Origin: Bacillus sp. Marseille-Q1617
GTDB lineage: Bacteria > Bacillota > Bacilli > Bacillales > Bacillaceae_B
DNA length: 64,000 nucleotides
Reading direction: 5' to 3'
Assembly (NCBI RefSeq): GCF_903645295.1
Contig: NZ_CAHJXM010000003.1
Location: forward strand, 558,001 to 622,000
The translations under genes were made by a program, and so were the position numbers. Shown one piece after another: positions 16,320 to 25,150 of this stretch. Position 1 is the first letter of the stretch. Each line of letters opens with the position of its first letter. A model generated the notes under the pieces. The model was not told the origin of the DNA. It did not search any database and saw only the letters and a list, made by a program, of their open reading frames with translations.

Positions 16320-16397
16320 TTTAGAGGTCTTCGCATACCCTAAAACCAAAATCCGTTGGCGTGCAGAGCGCAAATGGATTTTTTTATTTTAGGGAGG
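16283..16397 (+). promoter_or_regulatory. Transcription attenuator with ribosome-binding-site occlusion
   Basis: Terminator form: CCCTAAAA (16338-16345), AAAATCC (16348-16354) and GCG (16359-16361) pair with CGC (16369-16371), GGATTTT (16376-16382) and TTTTAGGG (16387-16394), with a T-run inside the 3' arm. Its outer helix covers the AGGGAGG Shine-Dalgarno at 16391-16397. Competing form: CTCTGCATG (16283-16291, inside the leader ORF) pairs over nine positions, with one G-U, with CGTGCAGAG (16360-16368), which is the loop and left inner stem of the terminator. The two folds exclude each other. Confidence 0.7.
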
Positions 16398-16404
16398 ATT
16401 TGAA

Positions 16405-17445
16405 TTGAATACAATCAGAACGCAACTATTTACTAACATGATGGAATCTTTAACTGAAGAAAACATGGAAGTTAAAAAGCTTGGAAGGGTCGTGACCGAG
16501 CAAAAGGGTGCCTACAGGGTCATGACTCAAACCGAAGAATTACTGTGTAAAATTTCCGGAAGGTTCCGGTTTGAGGCAGTAAGGCGGGAGGATCTCCCCG
16601 CTGTAGGAGACTGGGTACAGCTTAATGAAGATGGAAGCATCATTGAAAAGGTATTACCCAGAATCAGTAAGTTTTCAAGGAAGAAAGCAGGACAGGAAGC
16701 CGAGGAACAGATTATCGCAGCTAATATCGATACAATATTCATTCTTTCCTCTTTGAATGATGAGTTGAACATAGGACGGATCGAACGCTATTTACTGCTT
16801 TGCTGGGAAAGCGGAGCGAATCCTGTGGTGGTACTAACGAAAGCTGACACATGCATGAATGCTGATGAAAAAAAGAGCGAAGTGGAAAGCAAATTATATG
16901 GAGTAAAAGTACTCACCATCAGCTCTATTATGAAAGAAGGAATCGAACAATTACATCCATTTTTAGGGTTGGGAAAAACAGTGGCTCTGGTCGGTTCATC
17001 AGGTGTAGGAAAGTCAACACTAACGAATCTTCTCATTGATGCCGCTGTGCAGAAAACGAAAGAAATCAGGGAAACCGATGATAAGGGAAGACATACGACG
17101 ACCCATAGAGAATTATTTCTCCTGGAAAATGGTGCTTCCATCATTGACACACCAGGAATGAGAGAAATCCAGATTTGGCAGGGGAATGAGGGATTGTCAA
17201 CTCAATTCAATGATATTGAAGAACTGGCTGGGTCATGCAGGTTCAACGATTGCACACATGAGGGGGAGCCGGGCTGCAGAATCAAAGAAGCGATCCACAG
17301 CGGTGAACTGGACCAAAACCGATTAAGTCAATACCAGAAGCTCCAAAGGGAAATCGCATATACCGAAAGAAGAGGGAACAAAAGACTTGAATCCTTGGAA
17401 CGAAAAAAATGGAAAAACATTGGAAAGCAGCGGAAGCTGAAATGA
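16405..17445 (+). CDS. rsgA: Ribosome small-subunit-dependent GTPase A (RsgA) paralogue
   Basis: A 346-residue circularly permuted GTPase with an N-terminal OB fold (about 25-90), G4 LTKAD (144-148), G1 GSSGVGKST (197-205), G3 DTPG (248-251) and a C-terminal zinc site with Cys278, Cys283, His285 and Cys291. RsgA checks 30S maturation near the decoding centre. The length is that of the long paralogue, not the 298-residue CpgA/YloQ of the prkC operon, and the gene stands alone. Start TTG 16405 has AGGGAGG seven bases upstream. Expression appears controlled by the upstream attenuator, which suggests induction when ribosomes are disturbed. Confidence 0.92.
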   Translation: MNTIRTQLFTNMMESLTEENMEVKKLGRVVTEQKGAYRVMTQTEELLCKISGRFRFEAVRREDLPAVGDWVQLNEDGSIIEKVLPRISKFSRKKAGQEAEEQIIAANIDTIFILSSLNDELNIGRIERYLLLCWESGANPVVVLTKADTCMNADEKKSEVESKLYGVKVLTISSIMKEGIEQLHPFLGLGKTVALVGSSGVGKSTLTNLLIDAAVQKTKEIRETDDKGRHTTTHRELFLLENGASIIDTPGMREIQIWQGNEGLSTQFNDIEELAGSCRFNDCTHEGEPGCRIKEAIHSGELDQNRLSQYQKLQREIAYTERRGNKRLESLERKKWKNIGKQRKLK

Positions 17446-17449
17446 TAGT

Positions 17450-17490
17450 AAAAAGATTGATCCTTGACCCTTCTGGATCAATCTTTTTAT
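17450..17490 (+). terminator. Intrinsic terminator after the rsgA paralogue
   Basis: AAAAAGATTGATCC pairs with GGATCAATCTTTTT around an 11-nt loop. Confidence 0.9.
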
Positions 17491-17583
17491 ATTCGAACTG
17501 CAATCTTTTTATTTTTTATTATTATGAGTTAAAATCTCTTACAAAGGGAAAAGTCTAACTATCTCTAAGAAAGGTTGATGAGA

Positions 17584-18126
17584 ATGTCGGATGAGCACAA
17601 GTATCAGAAAGCTACATTTGCGGGAGGGTGTTTTTGGTGTATGGTGAAACCCTTTGATGAACAACCCGGTATTGAGAGTGTCACTTCCGGATATACAGGG
17701 GGCAGCACACCAAACCCCACATACAGGGAAGTATGTTCCGAAACCACGGGGCATTACGAAGCGGTTCAGATCGTATTCGATCATGAAGTGTTTCCTTACG
17801 AAAAATTACTTGAAGTGTATTGGCAGCAGATTGATCCAACAGATCCAGGCGGCCAGTTTTTTGACAGGGGGCATTCTTATAAGACAGCCATCTTCTATCA
17901 CAATGAAGATCAGCGGGTTCTGGCAGAGGAATCAAAAAAGAGGCTCGAAAAATCCGGTAAATTCCATAACCCGATTGTCACAGCCATCCTGCCTGCAAAC
18001 GAATTTTATCCGGCTGAAGAATATCATCAGGATTATTATAAGAAGAATCCAGTACACTATGACCGCTATAGCCGCGGTTCAGGCAGGGCAGCTTTCATAG
18101 AAGAAAATTGGGGGGGAGAAGAATGA
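17584..18126 (+). CDS. msrA: Peptide methionine-S-sulfoxide reductase MsrA
   Basis: A 180-residue enzyme with the catalytic motif GGCFWCM near residues 15-21, [20 protein letters not shown] and HQDYYKKNP. It reduces the S epimer of methionine sulfoxide. ATG 17584 is chosen because AAAGG lies nine bases upstream; ATG 17578 and TTG 17575 are too close. Its TGA overlaps the ATG of msrB, so the two are coupled and together cover both epimers. Confidence 0.97.
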   Translation: MSDEHKYQKATFAGGCFWCMVKPFDEQPGIESVTSGYTGGSTPNPTYREVCSETTGHYEAVQIVFDHEVFPYEKLLEVYWQQIDPTDPGGQFFDRGHSYKTAIFYHNEDQRVLAEESKKRLEKSGKFHNPIVTAILPANEFYPAEEYHQDYYKKNPVHYDRYSRGSGRAAFIEENWGGEE

Positions 18127-18548
18127 AGGATAAAGAAGGATTAAAGAAAAAACTATCACCTATCCAATACGAAGTGACTCAGAATAATGGGACAGAACCT
18201 CCATTTAGAAACGAATATTGGAATGAATTTAATGACGGCATATATGTTGATATCATTTCAGGCGAAGCTTTATTCAGCTCGAAGGACAAGTATGATGCAG
18301 GGTGCGGCTGGCCCAGCTTCACCAAGCCAATTGATGAAGTGGAAATTGAAGAAAAAGAGGACCGCAGTCATTTCATGGTCCGAACAGAAGTGAGGAGCAA
18401 GCAGGGTGATTCACACTTAGGGCATGTCTTCGATGATGGACCTGGCCCAACCAACCTCCGCTATTGTATCAACTCTGCTGCCCTTCGGTTCATCCCTTTT
18501 GAAAAGCTTGAAGAAGAAGGATACGGTAAATACAAAAAATTATTTTAA
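18123..18548 (+). CDS. msrB: Peptide methionine-R-sulfoxide reductase MsrB
   Basis: A 141-residue MsrB with CGWPSF (residues about 60-65), [21 protein letters not shown] and the catalytic Cys in [14 protein letters not shown]. The paired CXXC zinc site of zinc-type MsrB proteins is absent, as in B. subtilis MsrB. GGGGGGAGAAG directly precedes ATG 18123, which overlaps the msrA stop. Confidence 0.97.
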   Translation: MKDKEGLKKKLSPIQYEVTQNNGTEPPFRNEYWNEFNDGIYVDIISGEALFSSKDKYDAGCGWPSFTKPIDEVEIEEKEDRSHFMVRTEVRSKQGDSHLGHVFDDGPGPTNLRYCINSAALRFIPFEKLEEEGYGKYKKLF

Positions 18549-18574
18549 TATATTGTTAGTGTTGTGAGGACTTT

Positions 18575-18625
18575 CACATATGTGCTAAAATAAATACCGC
18601 ATGTTTATTCAGTTGTACATATGTG
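18575..18625 (+). promoter_or_regulatory. Two CACATATGTG-type palindromes upstream of ypqE
   Basis: CACATATGTG (18575-18584) and ACATATGTG (18617-18625, within TACATATGTGTA) lie 41 bp apart centre to centre on either side of a TAAAAT -10-like hexamer. The spacing is about four helical turns, so they could be paired operator sites. Confidence 0.4.
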
Positions 18626-18657
18626 TATATATTTTTATATAGGAAGGTGAAGATTTT

Positions 18658-19158
18658 ATGTTGAAAAAGCTATTTGGTAAAAAAGAAGAAGCTCCCAAAA
18701 CGGTATTTGCAGCAGCACCATTGACAGGAACAGTCAAAACGTTGGAGGAAGTCCCCGACCCGGTATTTTCTCAAAAAATGATGGGCGACGGCATTGCAAT
18801 CGATCCGACTGAAGGAAGAGTGGTTTCTCCTGTAGATGGGGAAATCATGCAGCTTTTCCCTACAAAGCATGCTGTGGGGATTAAAGCAAAGAACGGGGCA
18901 GAAATTTTAATTCATATCGGACTTGAAACAGTTTCCATGAATGGGGAAGGCTTCGAAGCACACGTTTCGGAAGGTTCAAAAGTAAGTAAAGGGGATGCCC
19001 TCATTACGTTTGATCTCGATTTGGTAAAAGAAAAAGCAAAAAGTACAATGACTCCCATCATTCTGACTAATGGAGACAATATGGGTGAGTTGGTAAAGAA
19101 AGATGCTGTATCGGTAACGGCAGGCCAAGAGGATGTATTAGAAATTTCAGCACAATAG
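18658..19158 (+). CDS. ypqE: Glucose-type PTS EIIA component, YpqE
   Basis: A 166-residue free-standing EIIA of the Crr/glucose class. Motifs: PVDGEIMQLFPTKHAVGIK with the accessory His, and AEILIHIGLETVSMNGEGF with the phospho-accepting His near residue 83. It accepts phosphate from HPr and passes it to partner EIIBC permeases lacking their own IIA. It is monocistronic, with AGGAAGGTG before the ATG and a strong terminator after. No permease gene is nearby, so its partner must be elsewhere. Confidence 0.95.
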   Translation: MLKKLFGKKEEAPKTVFAAAPLTGTVKTLEEVPDPVFSQKMMGDGIAIDPTEGRVVSPVDGEIMQLFPTKHAVGIKAKNGAEILIHIGLETVSMNGEGFEAHVSEGSKVSKGDALITFDLDLVKEKAKSTMTPIILTNGDNMGELVKKDAVSVTAGQEDVLEISAQ

Positions 19159-19162
19159 TCAT

Positions 19163-19211
19163 AAAAAGGTGAGTCTGCACCGCTTTCAAGCGGTCCGGAC
19201 TCACCTTTTTA
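19163..19211. terminator. Bidirectional terminator between ypqE and the DUF502 gene
   Basis: AAAAAGGTGAGTC pairs with GACTCACCTTTTT, with an inner ACCGCTT/AAGCGGT hairpin. Confidence 0.9.
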
Positions 19212-19216
19212 CATAT

Positions 19217-19795
19217 CTATTCTTTTTTTGATGCCATTCCTCCCGATAAGATGAATTTCATCGCTTCCTCTGATTTTATATCCAGGATCTCGATCTCTTC
19301 TTTAGGGATAAGGAAAGTTACTCCAGCTACCTGGAAGGTTTGAGGGACATATACGGCAACATGCCCGACAAGATCATTATGGAGGTCGCCAAGGTGCTCG
19401 GTTGTAATGAACCCAAGGCACTTCATATTGGTGCCAGGCATTGTAACCAGAGCGACCTTTGAAAAAGACTTCTTTTCTCCGATGAAAGAATGTATGGTAT
19501 CTTTGATGACTGAATAAATGGTCTTAACAAATGGGATCTTATTAAGCAGCCTATCAACCAGGCTGATGATGGCGCCTGCAATGAACTTAGTTGATAACCA
19601 GCCCAGCAGGGTCAGAAGGATGATGGTAGCAAGCAGGCCTACACCAGGAATGTAATTTTCATTAAAAAAAGGCTTCAATACATTTCCAAGCAGTCCATCC
19701 AGAAAGACAAACAATTTATAAATAACATACATGACCAACGCAATCGGGACGATTGTCAATATGCCATTTAATAATGATTTAATAAGCCACTTCAT
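19217..19795 (-). CDS. DUF502 family membrane protein
   Basis: A 192-residue protein with two transmembrane segments (residues 7-30 and 51-78), then a soluble domain with NKIPFVKTIYSVIKDTIHSF and VAVYVPQTFQVAGVTFLIPKEEIEILD, the DUF502 signatures. No function is established. It converges on ypqE. The ATG is preceded by GAGGAGAAATAAGAG on the minus strand. Confidence 0.9.
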   Translation of the reverse strand: MKWLIKSLLNGILTIVPIALVMYVIYKLFVFLDGLLGNVLKPFFNENYIPGVGLLATIILLTLLGWLSTKFIAGAIISLVDRLLNKIPFVKTIYSVIKDTIHSFIGEKKSFSKVALVTMPGTNMKCLGFITTEHLGDLHNDLVGHVAVYVPQTFQVAGVTFLIPKEEIEILDIKSEEAMKFILSGGMASKKE

Positions 19796-19963
19796 CTCTT
19801 ATTTCTCCTCTTCATGAACAATTTCAACACATATAATCTAAGTATAGTAAAAAGCATTTATTGTGAAAAGAATTCTTTTCTGGGCAAATTAGGCAAATGC
19901 ACAAACAGTGGCCGGGCTCTTGACATACATTGAATTGTAAATAAAAAATGAGGAGAGATTTGT

Positions 19964-20110
19964 ATGTATAAAGGTGCTGTAGAACCAACCCATACTCAAT
20001 GTTATCCAGGGTATGGTTATCCTGTTGCTGGAGCCTATAATAGCTTTGCATTGATTGTTGTATTGTTTATCTTGTTAATCATCATCGGAGCTGTATGTTA
20101 CTGTAAATAA
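19964..20110 (+). CDS. YjcZ family small sporulation protein
   Basis: A 48-residue protein: a Tyr/Gly/Pro-rich start (CYPGYGYPVAGAYN) followed by a hydrophobic tail SFALIVVLFILLIIIGAVCY typical of the YjcZ/YdgA-like small sporulation proteins. AGGAGAG lies before ATG 19964. A CATACATT box at 19923-19930 resembles sporulation sigma (SigE/SigK) -10 elements. It is followed by a perfect terminator. Unlike many members it carries three Cys residues. Confidence 0.8.
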   Translation: MYKGAVEPTHTQCYPGYGYPVAGAYNSFALIVVLFILLIIIGAVCYCK

Positions 20111-20122
20111 ATTTAAATGGTG

Positions 20123-20160
20123 AAAAAGGTGCCAAAGCTGAATGCTTTGGCACCTTTTAT
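20123..20160. terminator. Bidirectional terminator between the YjcZ gene and the chemoreceptor
   Basis: AAAAAGGTGCCAAAGC pairs with GCTTTGGCACCTTTT around a 5-nt loop, between converging genes. Confidence 0.9.
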
Positions 20161-20170
20161 ATTGTATAGT

Positions 20171-21970
20171 TTAGATCTTGAAGCTTGAAATAAGTTCCTT
20201 TAATTTCTCCGCCTGCTGTGATAATTCTGAAGCACTTGCCGTGACTTCCTGCATGGCAGCGGAACCTTGTTCAGATGCTGCTGCAGTGGATTCTGTATTG
20301 GCAGCAGTAGCAGCAGCGATTTCATTTACTTGCGCGAATGCATCGGCTACTTCCTGACTAAGCGTGAGTGTGGATTGAATATGGTCCACCATCTCATTGA
20401 CAACGATCGTCGTTTTATTTGTCTGACTTAAAATATCTTCAAGGGAAGCGTTTGTTTCATTGGTGATTTCGACCCCTGAAATGACTTCCTTCACTCCCTC
20501 GGAGTTTTGTTTAATAATTTCATCGACTTCTTCCTGAATACTGTGGACGATTTCAGTTACACCTTTGGCAGCATGCTGTGATTGTTCGGCCAGTTTTCTG
20601 ACTTCATCCGCAACAACTGCAAAGCCGCGGCCGTGTTCCCCGGCACGTGCGGCCTCGATAGCCGCATTCAGTGCAAGGAGATTTGTTTGTTCTGCAATAT
20701 CAGTGATCGTGCCGATAATCGTGGTGATTTGTGATGAGCGTTTTCCAAGAGCTTCAACTGTTTGTGTTGTGTTTGCCATAGTCTCTTCTATATTCATCAT
20801 CTTAGCAGAAGAGGCGTGAACCGACTTGCCGCCTTTTTCGGCTACATCCCTCATATCATTTGCCGTCTGCTTCACTAATTCAGCCTGATCGAACAGAAAA
20901 CGGGCAGCTTCTTCCAAGCTGTTCATTCTTTCGAACGAAGTTGACATTTTCATTGTTGTCTGGTCAGTCCCAGCTGCAATTTCACTTGATGTCTCTGCTA
21001 TGGAAGTGATGGTCCTTGAAGTTTCTTCGGCAGAAGCCAGAAGCTGCTGAGAGCTCGCAGAAACATTTTCCGCCATTTCTGAAACCTGTCTGACCAATAC
21101 AGAAATTCCTTCGATGAGCTGGTTGGTATCTGAAGCGAGTCCAGCGAGTTCATCCTTCGATTTTACATTGATCCGTTTCGTCAGGTCTCCGCCGGCATTG
21201 GCGATTTCCAAGATTGAGCGGCTGATTTTCTTTACATTGGTTTTAATATTCTTTGAGAGCACAAACCCAAAGAATACAGCCAATAATACAGCGAATGCTG
21301 ATAAACTGATGGTCGCAATCTTAGACAGTGTGACTTGTTGATTCAATGAATCTATCCTCTTGTTAAGATCTTTTTGCTGATCGACTACAATCATATCGAC
21401 ATAGGAACGGATTCCATCGAGATATTTCTTTCCGGTCCCGGATTCAACTAACGCAGCTGCTTTTTCGAGCCCGTCATTCTTCCTCGTCTCTATTACCCTG
21501 TCTACAAACTGGATCCAGTATTCATACTGCTTTTCAATTTTCTCCAGTTTATCAAGCTGCTCCCGGTCATCTTTCAACAGACTTTCTAAGTCTTTAAAGT
21601 GGTTTTCAACCTGATTCTTTCCATTACCGTACGGGGCTAAAAATCCTGTTGCACCGGTGATGACAAATCCCTGTTCACCGATTTCAATGTCATTCAATAC
21701 TTTAGATAAGTCCTTTACCTTTGTATCCACCTGCATATCGTATTCTATCAATGTATTAATTTCACTTTCTAGCTTCATCATATTGTAGTAAGAAGTAGAG
21801 GCGAGAATTAATAGGACAATGGTCAGCAATCCGAATGAAAGAACTACTTTTCCACGGATGGTACGAAAATATGTAAGCATTCCACGATCATTCTTTTTCT
21901 TTTCCCTGCTGGATTTCTTATTCTTTCCTTTTGGCAAATTGATTGGTGATTTTAATTTTTTCTTTATCAC
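20171..21970 (-). CDS. Methyl-accepting chemotaxis protein with CHASE3-like sensor
   Basis: A 599-residue receptor. After a very basic 40-residue cytoplasmic tail come TM1 (41-61), an extracellular all-helical domain (66-210; [19 protein letters not shown] is the CHASE3 signature), TM2 (218-238), HAMP (239-292) and a long coiled-coil signalling domain with the conserved tip [19 protein letters not shown]. It relays to CheA/CheW. The start is GTG 21970 behind AGGAGGGGG. CHASE3 ligands are unknown. No clear SigD promoter is seen upstream. Confidence 0.93.
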   Translation of the reverse strand: MIKKKLKSPINLPKGKNKKSSREKKKNDRGMLTYFRTIRGKVVLSFGLLTIVLLILASTSYYNMMKLESEINTLIEYDMQVDTKVKDLSKVLNDIEIGEQGFVITGATGFLAPYGNGKNQVENHFKDLESLLKDDREQLDKLEKIEKQYEYWIQFVDRVIETRKNDGLEKAAALVESGTGKKYLDGIRSYVDMIVVDQQKDLNKRIDSLNQQVTLSKIATISLSAFAVLLAVFFGFVLSKNIKTNVKKISRSILEIANAGGDLTKRINVKSKDELAGLASDTNQLIEGISVLVRQVSEMAENVSASSQQLLASAEETSRTITSIAETSSEIAAGTDQTTMKMSTSFERMNSLEEAARFLFDQAELVKQTANDMRDVAEKGGKSVHASSAKMMNIEETMANTTQTVEALGKRSSQITTIIGTITDIAEQTNLLALNAAIEAARAGEHGRGFAVVADEVRKLAEQSQHAAKGVTEIVHSIQEEVDEIIKQNSEGVKEVISGVEITNETNASLEDILSQTNKTTIVVNEMVDHIQSTLTLSQEVADAFAQVNEIAAATAANTESTAAASEQGSAAMQEVTASASELSQQAEKLKELISSFKI

Positions 21971-22471
21971 TGCATCCCCCTCCTGGACGTGAAAAAAGTA
22001 GCATCAAAGGATGAACTTACCATTATTTTACCCATATTATCCTGATTAATCTAGTCTATTTAGAGACTTTATGTCGAATTTTTAAGAATTTTATCAAATT
22101 TAACTTTATTCGAACGAGTAAACAATATTATTTATTTTTGTTCGTATTTTTACGGTTTGATATAAACTCCCATGTGATTTTAACTTGATATGAAAGCATT
22201 TTTTTAGGTTAGCCTATTTAGTGAATACAAACTTATTTACCTAAAGGCAAACATTAATAAAATCATCCTCAATACAACCCAGGATGAATAATAGGTCTTT
22301 GGTAATAGTTGGTTGGCAAAAGCTAAACAGTCGAGCAGTTGCACAGTTTTTTTGAATTACAAAGAAAGATTCCTGTATCTAAACATATAAATGTAAGTAA
22401 GGATCCTTCATTTGTGAATCTATGGATGAATGAAAAAGGGAGCTTGACATTGAGTCTTCAGGAGGGAGAAT
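21971..22471. other. Divergent intergenic region between the chemoreceptor and yodT
   Basis: This 500-bp AT-rich stretch holds no plausible ORF. TCATCCT and AGGATGA at 22263-22287 form a small hairpin around CAATACAACCC. AATACAAC there and CATATAAAT near 22385 resemble the SigE -10 consensus expected for the yodT operon, but no convincing -35 is seen. Confidence 0.4.
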
Positions 22472-23791
22472 ATGCCTCATTCACATTTAATCAAACCTTT
22501 GATTGGTGACCATTACCCAATGATTGATTATGGGAAGGGTGTTTATTTGTATGATAAGTCAGGGCGGGAATATGTAGACGCGTGTTCCGGAGCTGTCACT
22601 GCAAATTTGGGACATGGCATGGAGGAAATTATTCAATCGATTGTGGACCAAGGAAGCAAAGTGGCGTTTGTCTACCGTTCACAATTCAGCAATCAGCCGG
22701 CTGAAGACCTTGCTGCGTTTCTTCATGAGCGAACAGGGTATCCCTGGAGTTTCTTTGTGAACAGCGGTTCTGAAGCAGTCGAAACAGCGATAAAGATCGC
22801 CCTGCAGCATTGGCAGGAAAAAGGCAGACCTTCCAAAAGAAGAATTCTGTCAAGGTGGCTAAGTTACCACGGAATCACGTTTGGGGCTTTATCGGCTTCC
22901 GGTCATCCCATCCGCAGAGAACGCTTCGATTCAATAATCGGGGATTGGCCGGTGATCGAACCCCCATATTGCTCGGAATGTCCGTTTGGCAAGACTTATC
23001 CTTCGTGCGGCCTGGCTTGTGCAGAACAGCTTGAGATCATGATAACCAGAATTGGTGCAGACAATATCGCCGCGTTCATTTCAGAACCGATTGTCGGAGC
23101 GGCAGGGGGGGCTATCACACCTCCTAAGGAATATTATTCACGAGTTAAAGAAATCTGCGAACAAAATGATATTCTATTTATTTCAGATGAAGTCATGACC
23201 GGCTGCGGAAGAACCGGCACGTTTTTAGCTCTTGAACAATGGGGGGTCGAAGCGGATATCGTGGCAGTTGGCAAAGGATTGAGTGCGGGGTATGCCCCCA
23301 TAGCGGCGACACTGATATCCGACAATGTAATGGATCCAATCTTAAATGGGACAAGAATCATCATGAGCGGCCATACGTATAGCGGCAATCCTCTTTCTTC
23401 CGCTGCAGCACTGGCGGTCCTGAAACTCATCGAGTCAGAAAAAATCATTGATGGTGTGGATAGTAAAAGCACTTACTTAAAAAATTTATTGGATAAATTG
23501 AAAAATGAATTTCCATTTGTGGGAGAAATAAGGGGCAGGGGCCTATTACTAGGGATTGAATTCGCAGTCACTACCAGGAAACCGGGGGGATCATTTACTT
23601 CTGCTGTGGTGTCGGCTGGTGTTGAAAACGGAATCCTTCTCTACCCTGCGGCAGCAGGGATCGATGGCAGAAGCGGTTCAGCTATCATTATCGCTCCCCC
23701 ATTAAACAGTTCGAAGAGGGAGCTTGAGGAAGTATATAAAAGGATGCGTTCCACCTTTCAAATAATCGAAAAGAGTTGGAAGGAGGATTAA
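22472..23791 (+). CDS. yodT: Class III (omega) PLP aminotransferase, YodT
   Basis: A 439-residue PLP enzyme: FFVNSGSEAVETAIKIA binds the cofactor phosphate, FISDEVMTGCGRTG holds the Asp facing the pyridine nitrogen, and AVGKGLSAGYAPIAA holds the Schiff-base Lys. It heads the operon yodT-S-R-Q-P-kamA, which in B. subtilis is expressed in the mother cell during sporulation and includes lysine 2,3-aminomutase. The amino donor or acceptor is probably a lysine-derived amino acid; this is inferred from context. AGGAGGG lies before the ATG, and yodS starts two bases past the stop. Confidence 0.92.
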   Translation: MPHSHLIKPLIGDHYPMIDYGKGVYLYDKSGREYVDACSGAVTANLGHGMEEIIQSIVDQGSKVAFVYRSQFSNQPAEDLAAFLHERTGYPWSFFVNSGSEAVETAIKIALQHWQEKGRPSKRRILSRWLSYHGITFGALSASGHPIRRERFDSIIGDWPVIEPPYCSECPFGKTYPSCGLACAEQLEIMITRIGADNIAAFISEPIVGAAGGAITPPKEYYSRVKEICEQNDILFISDEVMTGCGRTGTFLALEQWGVEADIVAVGKGLSAGYAPIAATLISDNVMDPILNGTRIIMSGHTYSGNPLSSAAALAVLKLIESEKIIDGVDSKSTYLKNLLDKLKNEFPFVGEIRGRGLLLGIEFAVTTRKPGGSFTSAVVSAGVENGILLYPAAAGIDGRSGSAIIIAPPLNSSKRELEEVYKRMRSTFQIIEKSWKED

Positions 23792-23792
23792 A

Positions 23793-24485
23793 ATGTGTGG
23801 ACATCTAAATAAAATATGCAGCTATGAGACGATCGAGCATCTGTTCCAGGATAACATGACTTTAATGTTTGGCGGGTTTGGAGGAGTCGGTTCGCCGCCG
23901 ACCATCATTAATAGCATCCTGGAGTGGAGGATAAAAGATTTGACGATCATCGGCAACGATACTGGTTTTCCCCATATAGGGATCGGTCAGCTGGTTGCGG
24001 ATAACAGAGTGAAAAAAGTGATAGCCTCTCATATCGGTTCGAACCCGATTGCCGGAAGCTTAATGAGTGAAGGGAAGCTTGAAGTGGAGTTTTCTCCCCA
24101 GGGAATTCTTGCTGAACGGATCAGGGCTGGCGGTGTTGGGTTGAAAGGAATCATAACTGAGATAGGGATAGATGATCCTTACTTAAATAAAGGGAAGAAA
24201 ATAATTGAGGTTGAAGGAAACCCGTATATGTTTGAATCCGCATTGACCTCTCAAGTAGGAATCGTGTTCGCCAAAAAAGCTGATCCTTTTGGAAATCTTG
24301 TATATGACAAAAGTGCAAGAAATACAAATCCCTTGGTGGCCATGGCTTCTGATATCACCATAGTGGAAGCTGAGGAAATCGTTGAGACTGGAGAGCTGGA
24401 TCCAGAAGAGGTGGTGACCTCCGGAGTATTTGTTGATCATATTGTTCTTTCTAAAGGAGTCGACTGGAAATGGATATGGGAATAA
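23793..24485 (+). CDS. yodS: CoA-transferase subunit A, YodS
   Basis: A 230-residue family I CoA-transferase alpha subunit with the FGGFGGVGSPPTI loop, the coenzyme A site around SPQGILAERIRAGGVG and FAKKADPFGNLVYDKSARN. It pairs with YodR, whose start lies inside its last codons. The B. subtilis YodR/YodS pair is annotated as a succinyl- or acetoacetyl-CoA-like transferase; the actual substrate in this operon is probably a product of lysine breakdown. AAGGAGG lies before the ATG. Confidence 0.92.
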   Translation: MCGHLNKICSYETIEHLFQDNMTLMFGGFGGVGSPPTIINSILEWRIKDLTIIGNDTGFPHIGIGQLVADNRVKKVIASHIGSNPIAGSLMSEGKLEVEFSPQGILAERIRAGGVGLKGIITEIGIDDPYLNKGKKIIEVEGNPYMFESALTSQVGIVFAKKADPFGNLVYDKSARNTNPLVAMASDITIVEAEEIVETGELDPEEVVTSGVFVDHIVLSKGVDWKWIWE

Positions 24486-25126
24486 AGAATAAATTGGCAA
24501 AGCGGGCTGCCCGGGAAGTCAAGGAAGGGATGATCGTCAATCTTGGGATAGGCATCCCTTCACTAGTGCCCAACCACCTCCCAACAGGGTATGGGGTCAT
24601 TTTTCATTCTGAAAATGGAATTGTAGGTATAGGGCACGCACCTTCTAAGGGTATGGAGGATGAAAATCTGTGCAATGCCGGAGGGTTCCCTGTTTCCCTA
24701 AACGCCGGGGGAAGTTATACAGACAGCGCAGCGGCTTTCGCGATGATCCGAAGGGGGAAAATCGATTTGACGATTCTTGGTTCCTTACAAGTAAGTGAAA
24801 AGGGGGACCTGGCAAATTGGATCATCCCTGGTAAAAAAATTCCAGGTATGGGAGGAGCAACAGAGTTAGCTTCCAAAGCGAAGAAAGTAATCGTGTTGAT
24901 GACCCACCTGGATAAACATCATCGCAGTAAATTAGTCAAAGAGTGCACATTGCCATTGACGGCAAAGCAATGTGTTTCCATGATCATCACAGAACGCGGA
25001 GTGTTCTCGATTGATCATGGCAGATTAACCTTGATTGAAATTTTCCATCCGTACACATTGGAAGAAATAAGAGATTCCACAGAAGCTGATTTTATGACAA
25101 GCCCCCAAATGATTTATTCGGAATAA
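24470..25126 (+). CDS. yodR: CoA-transferase subunit B, YodR
   Basis: A 218-residue beta subunit. The catalytic Glu is in IFHSENGIVGIG, which forms the glutamyl-CoA thioester. Further motifs are VNLGIGIPSLVPNHLP and CNAGGFPVSLNAGGSY. It overlaps yodS by 16 bases with AAAGGAG inside yodS; ATG 24476 is an alternative start. Together with YodS it forms the heteromeric transferase. Confidence 0.92.
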   Translation: MDMGIKNKLAKRAAREVKEGMIVNLGIGIPSLVPNHLPTGYGVIFHSENGIVGIGHAPSKGMEDENLCNAGGFPVSLNAGGSYTDSAAAFAMIRRGKIDLTILGSLQVSEKGDLANWIIPGKKIPGMGGATELASKAKKVIVLMTHLDKHHRSKLVKECTLPLTAKQCVSMIITERGVFSIDHGRLTLIEIFHPYTLEEIRDSTEADFMTSPQMIYSE

Positions 25127-25150
25127 GGGGTGGAGAGGAGAGGGTCTGAG

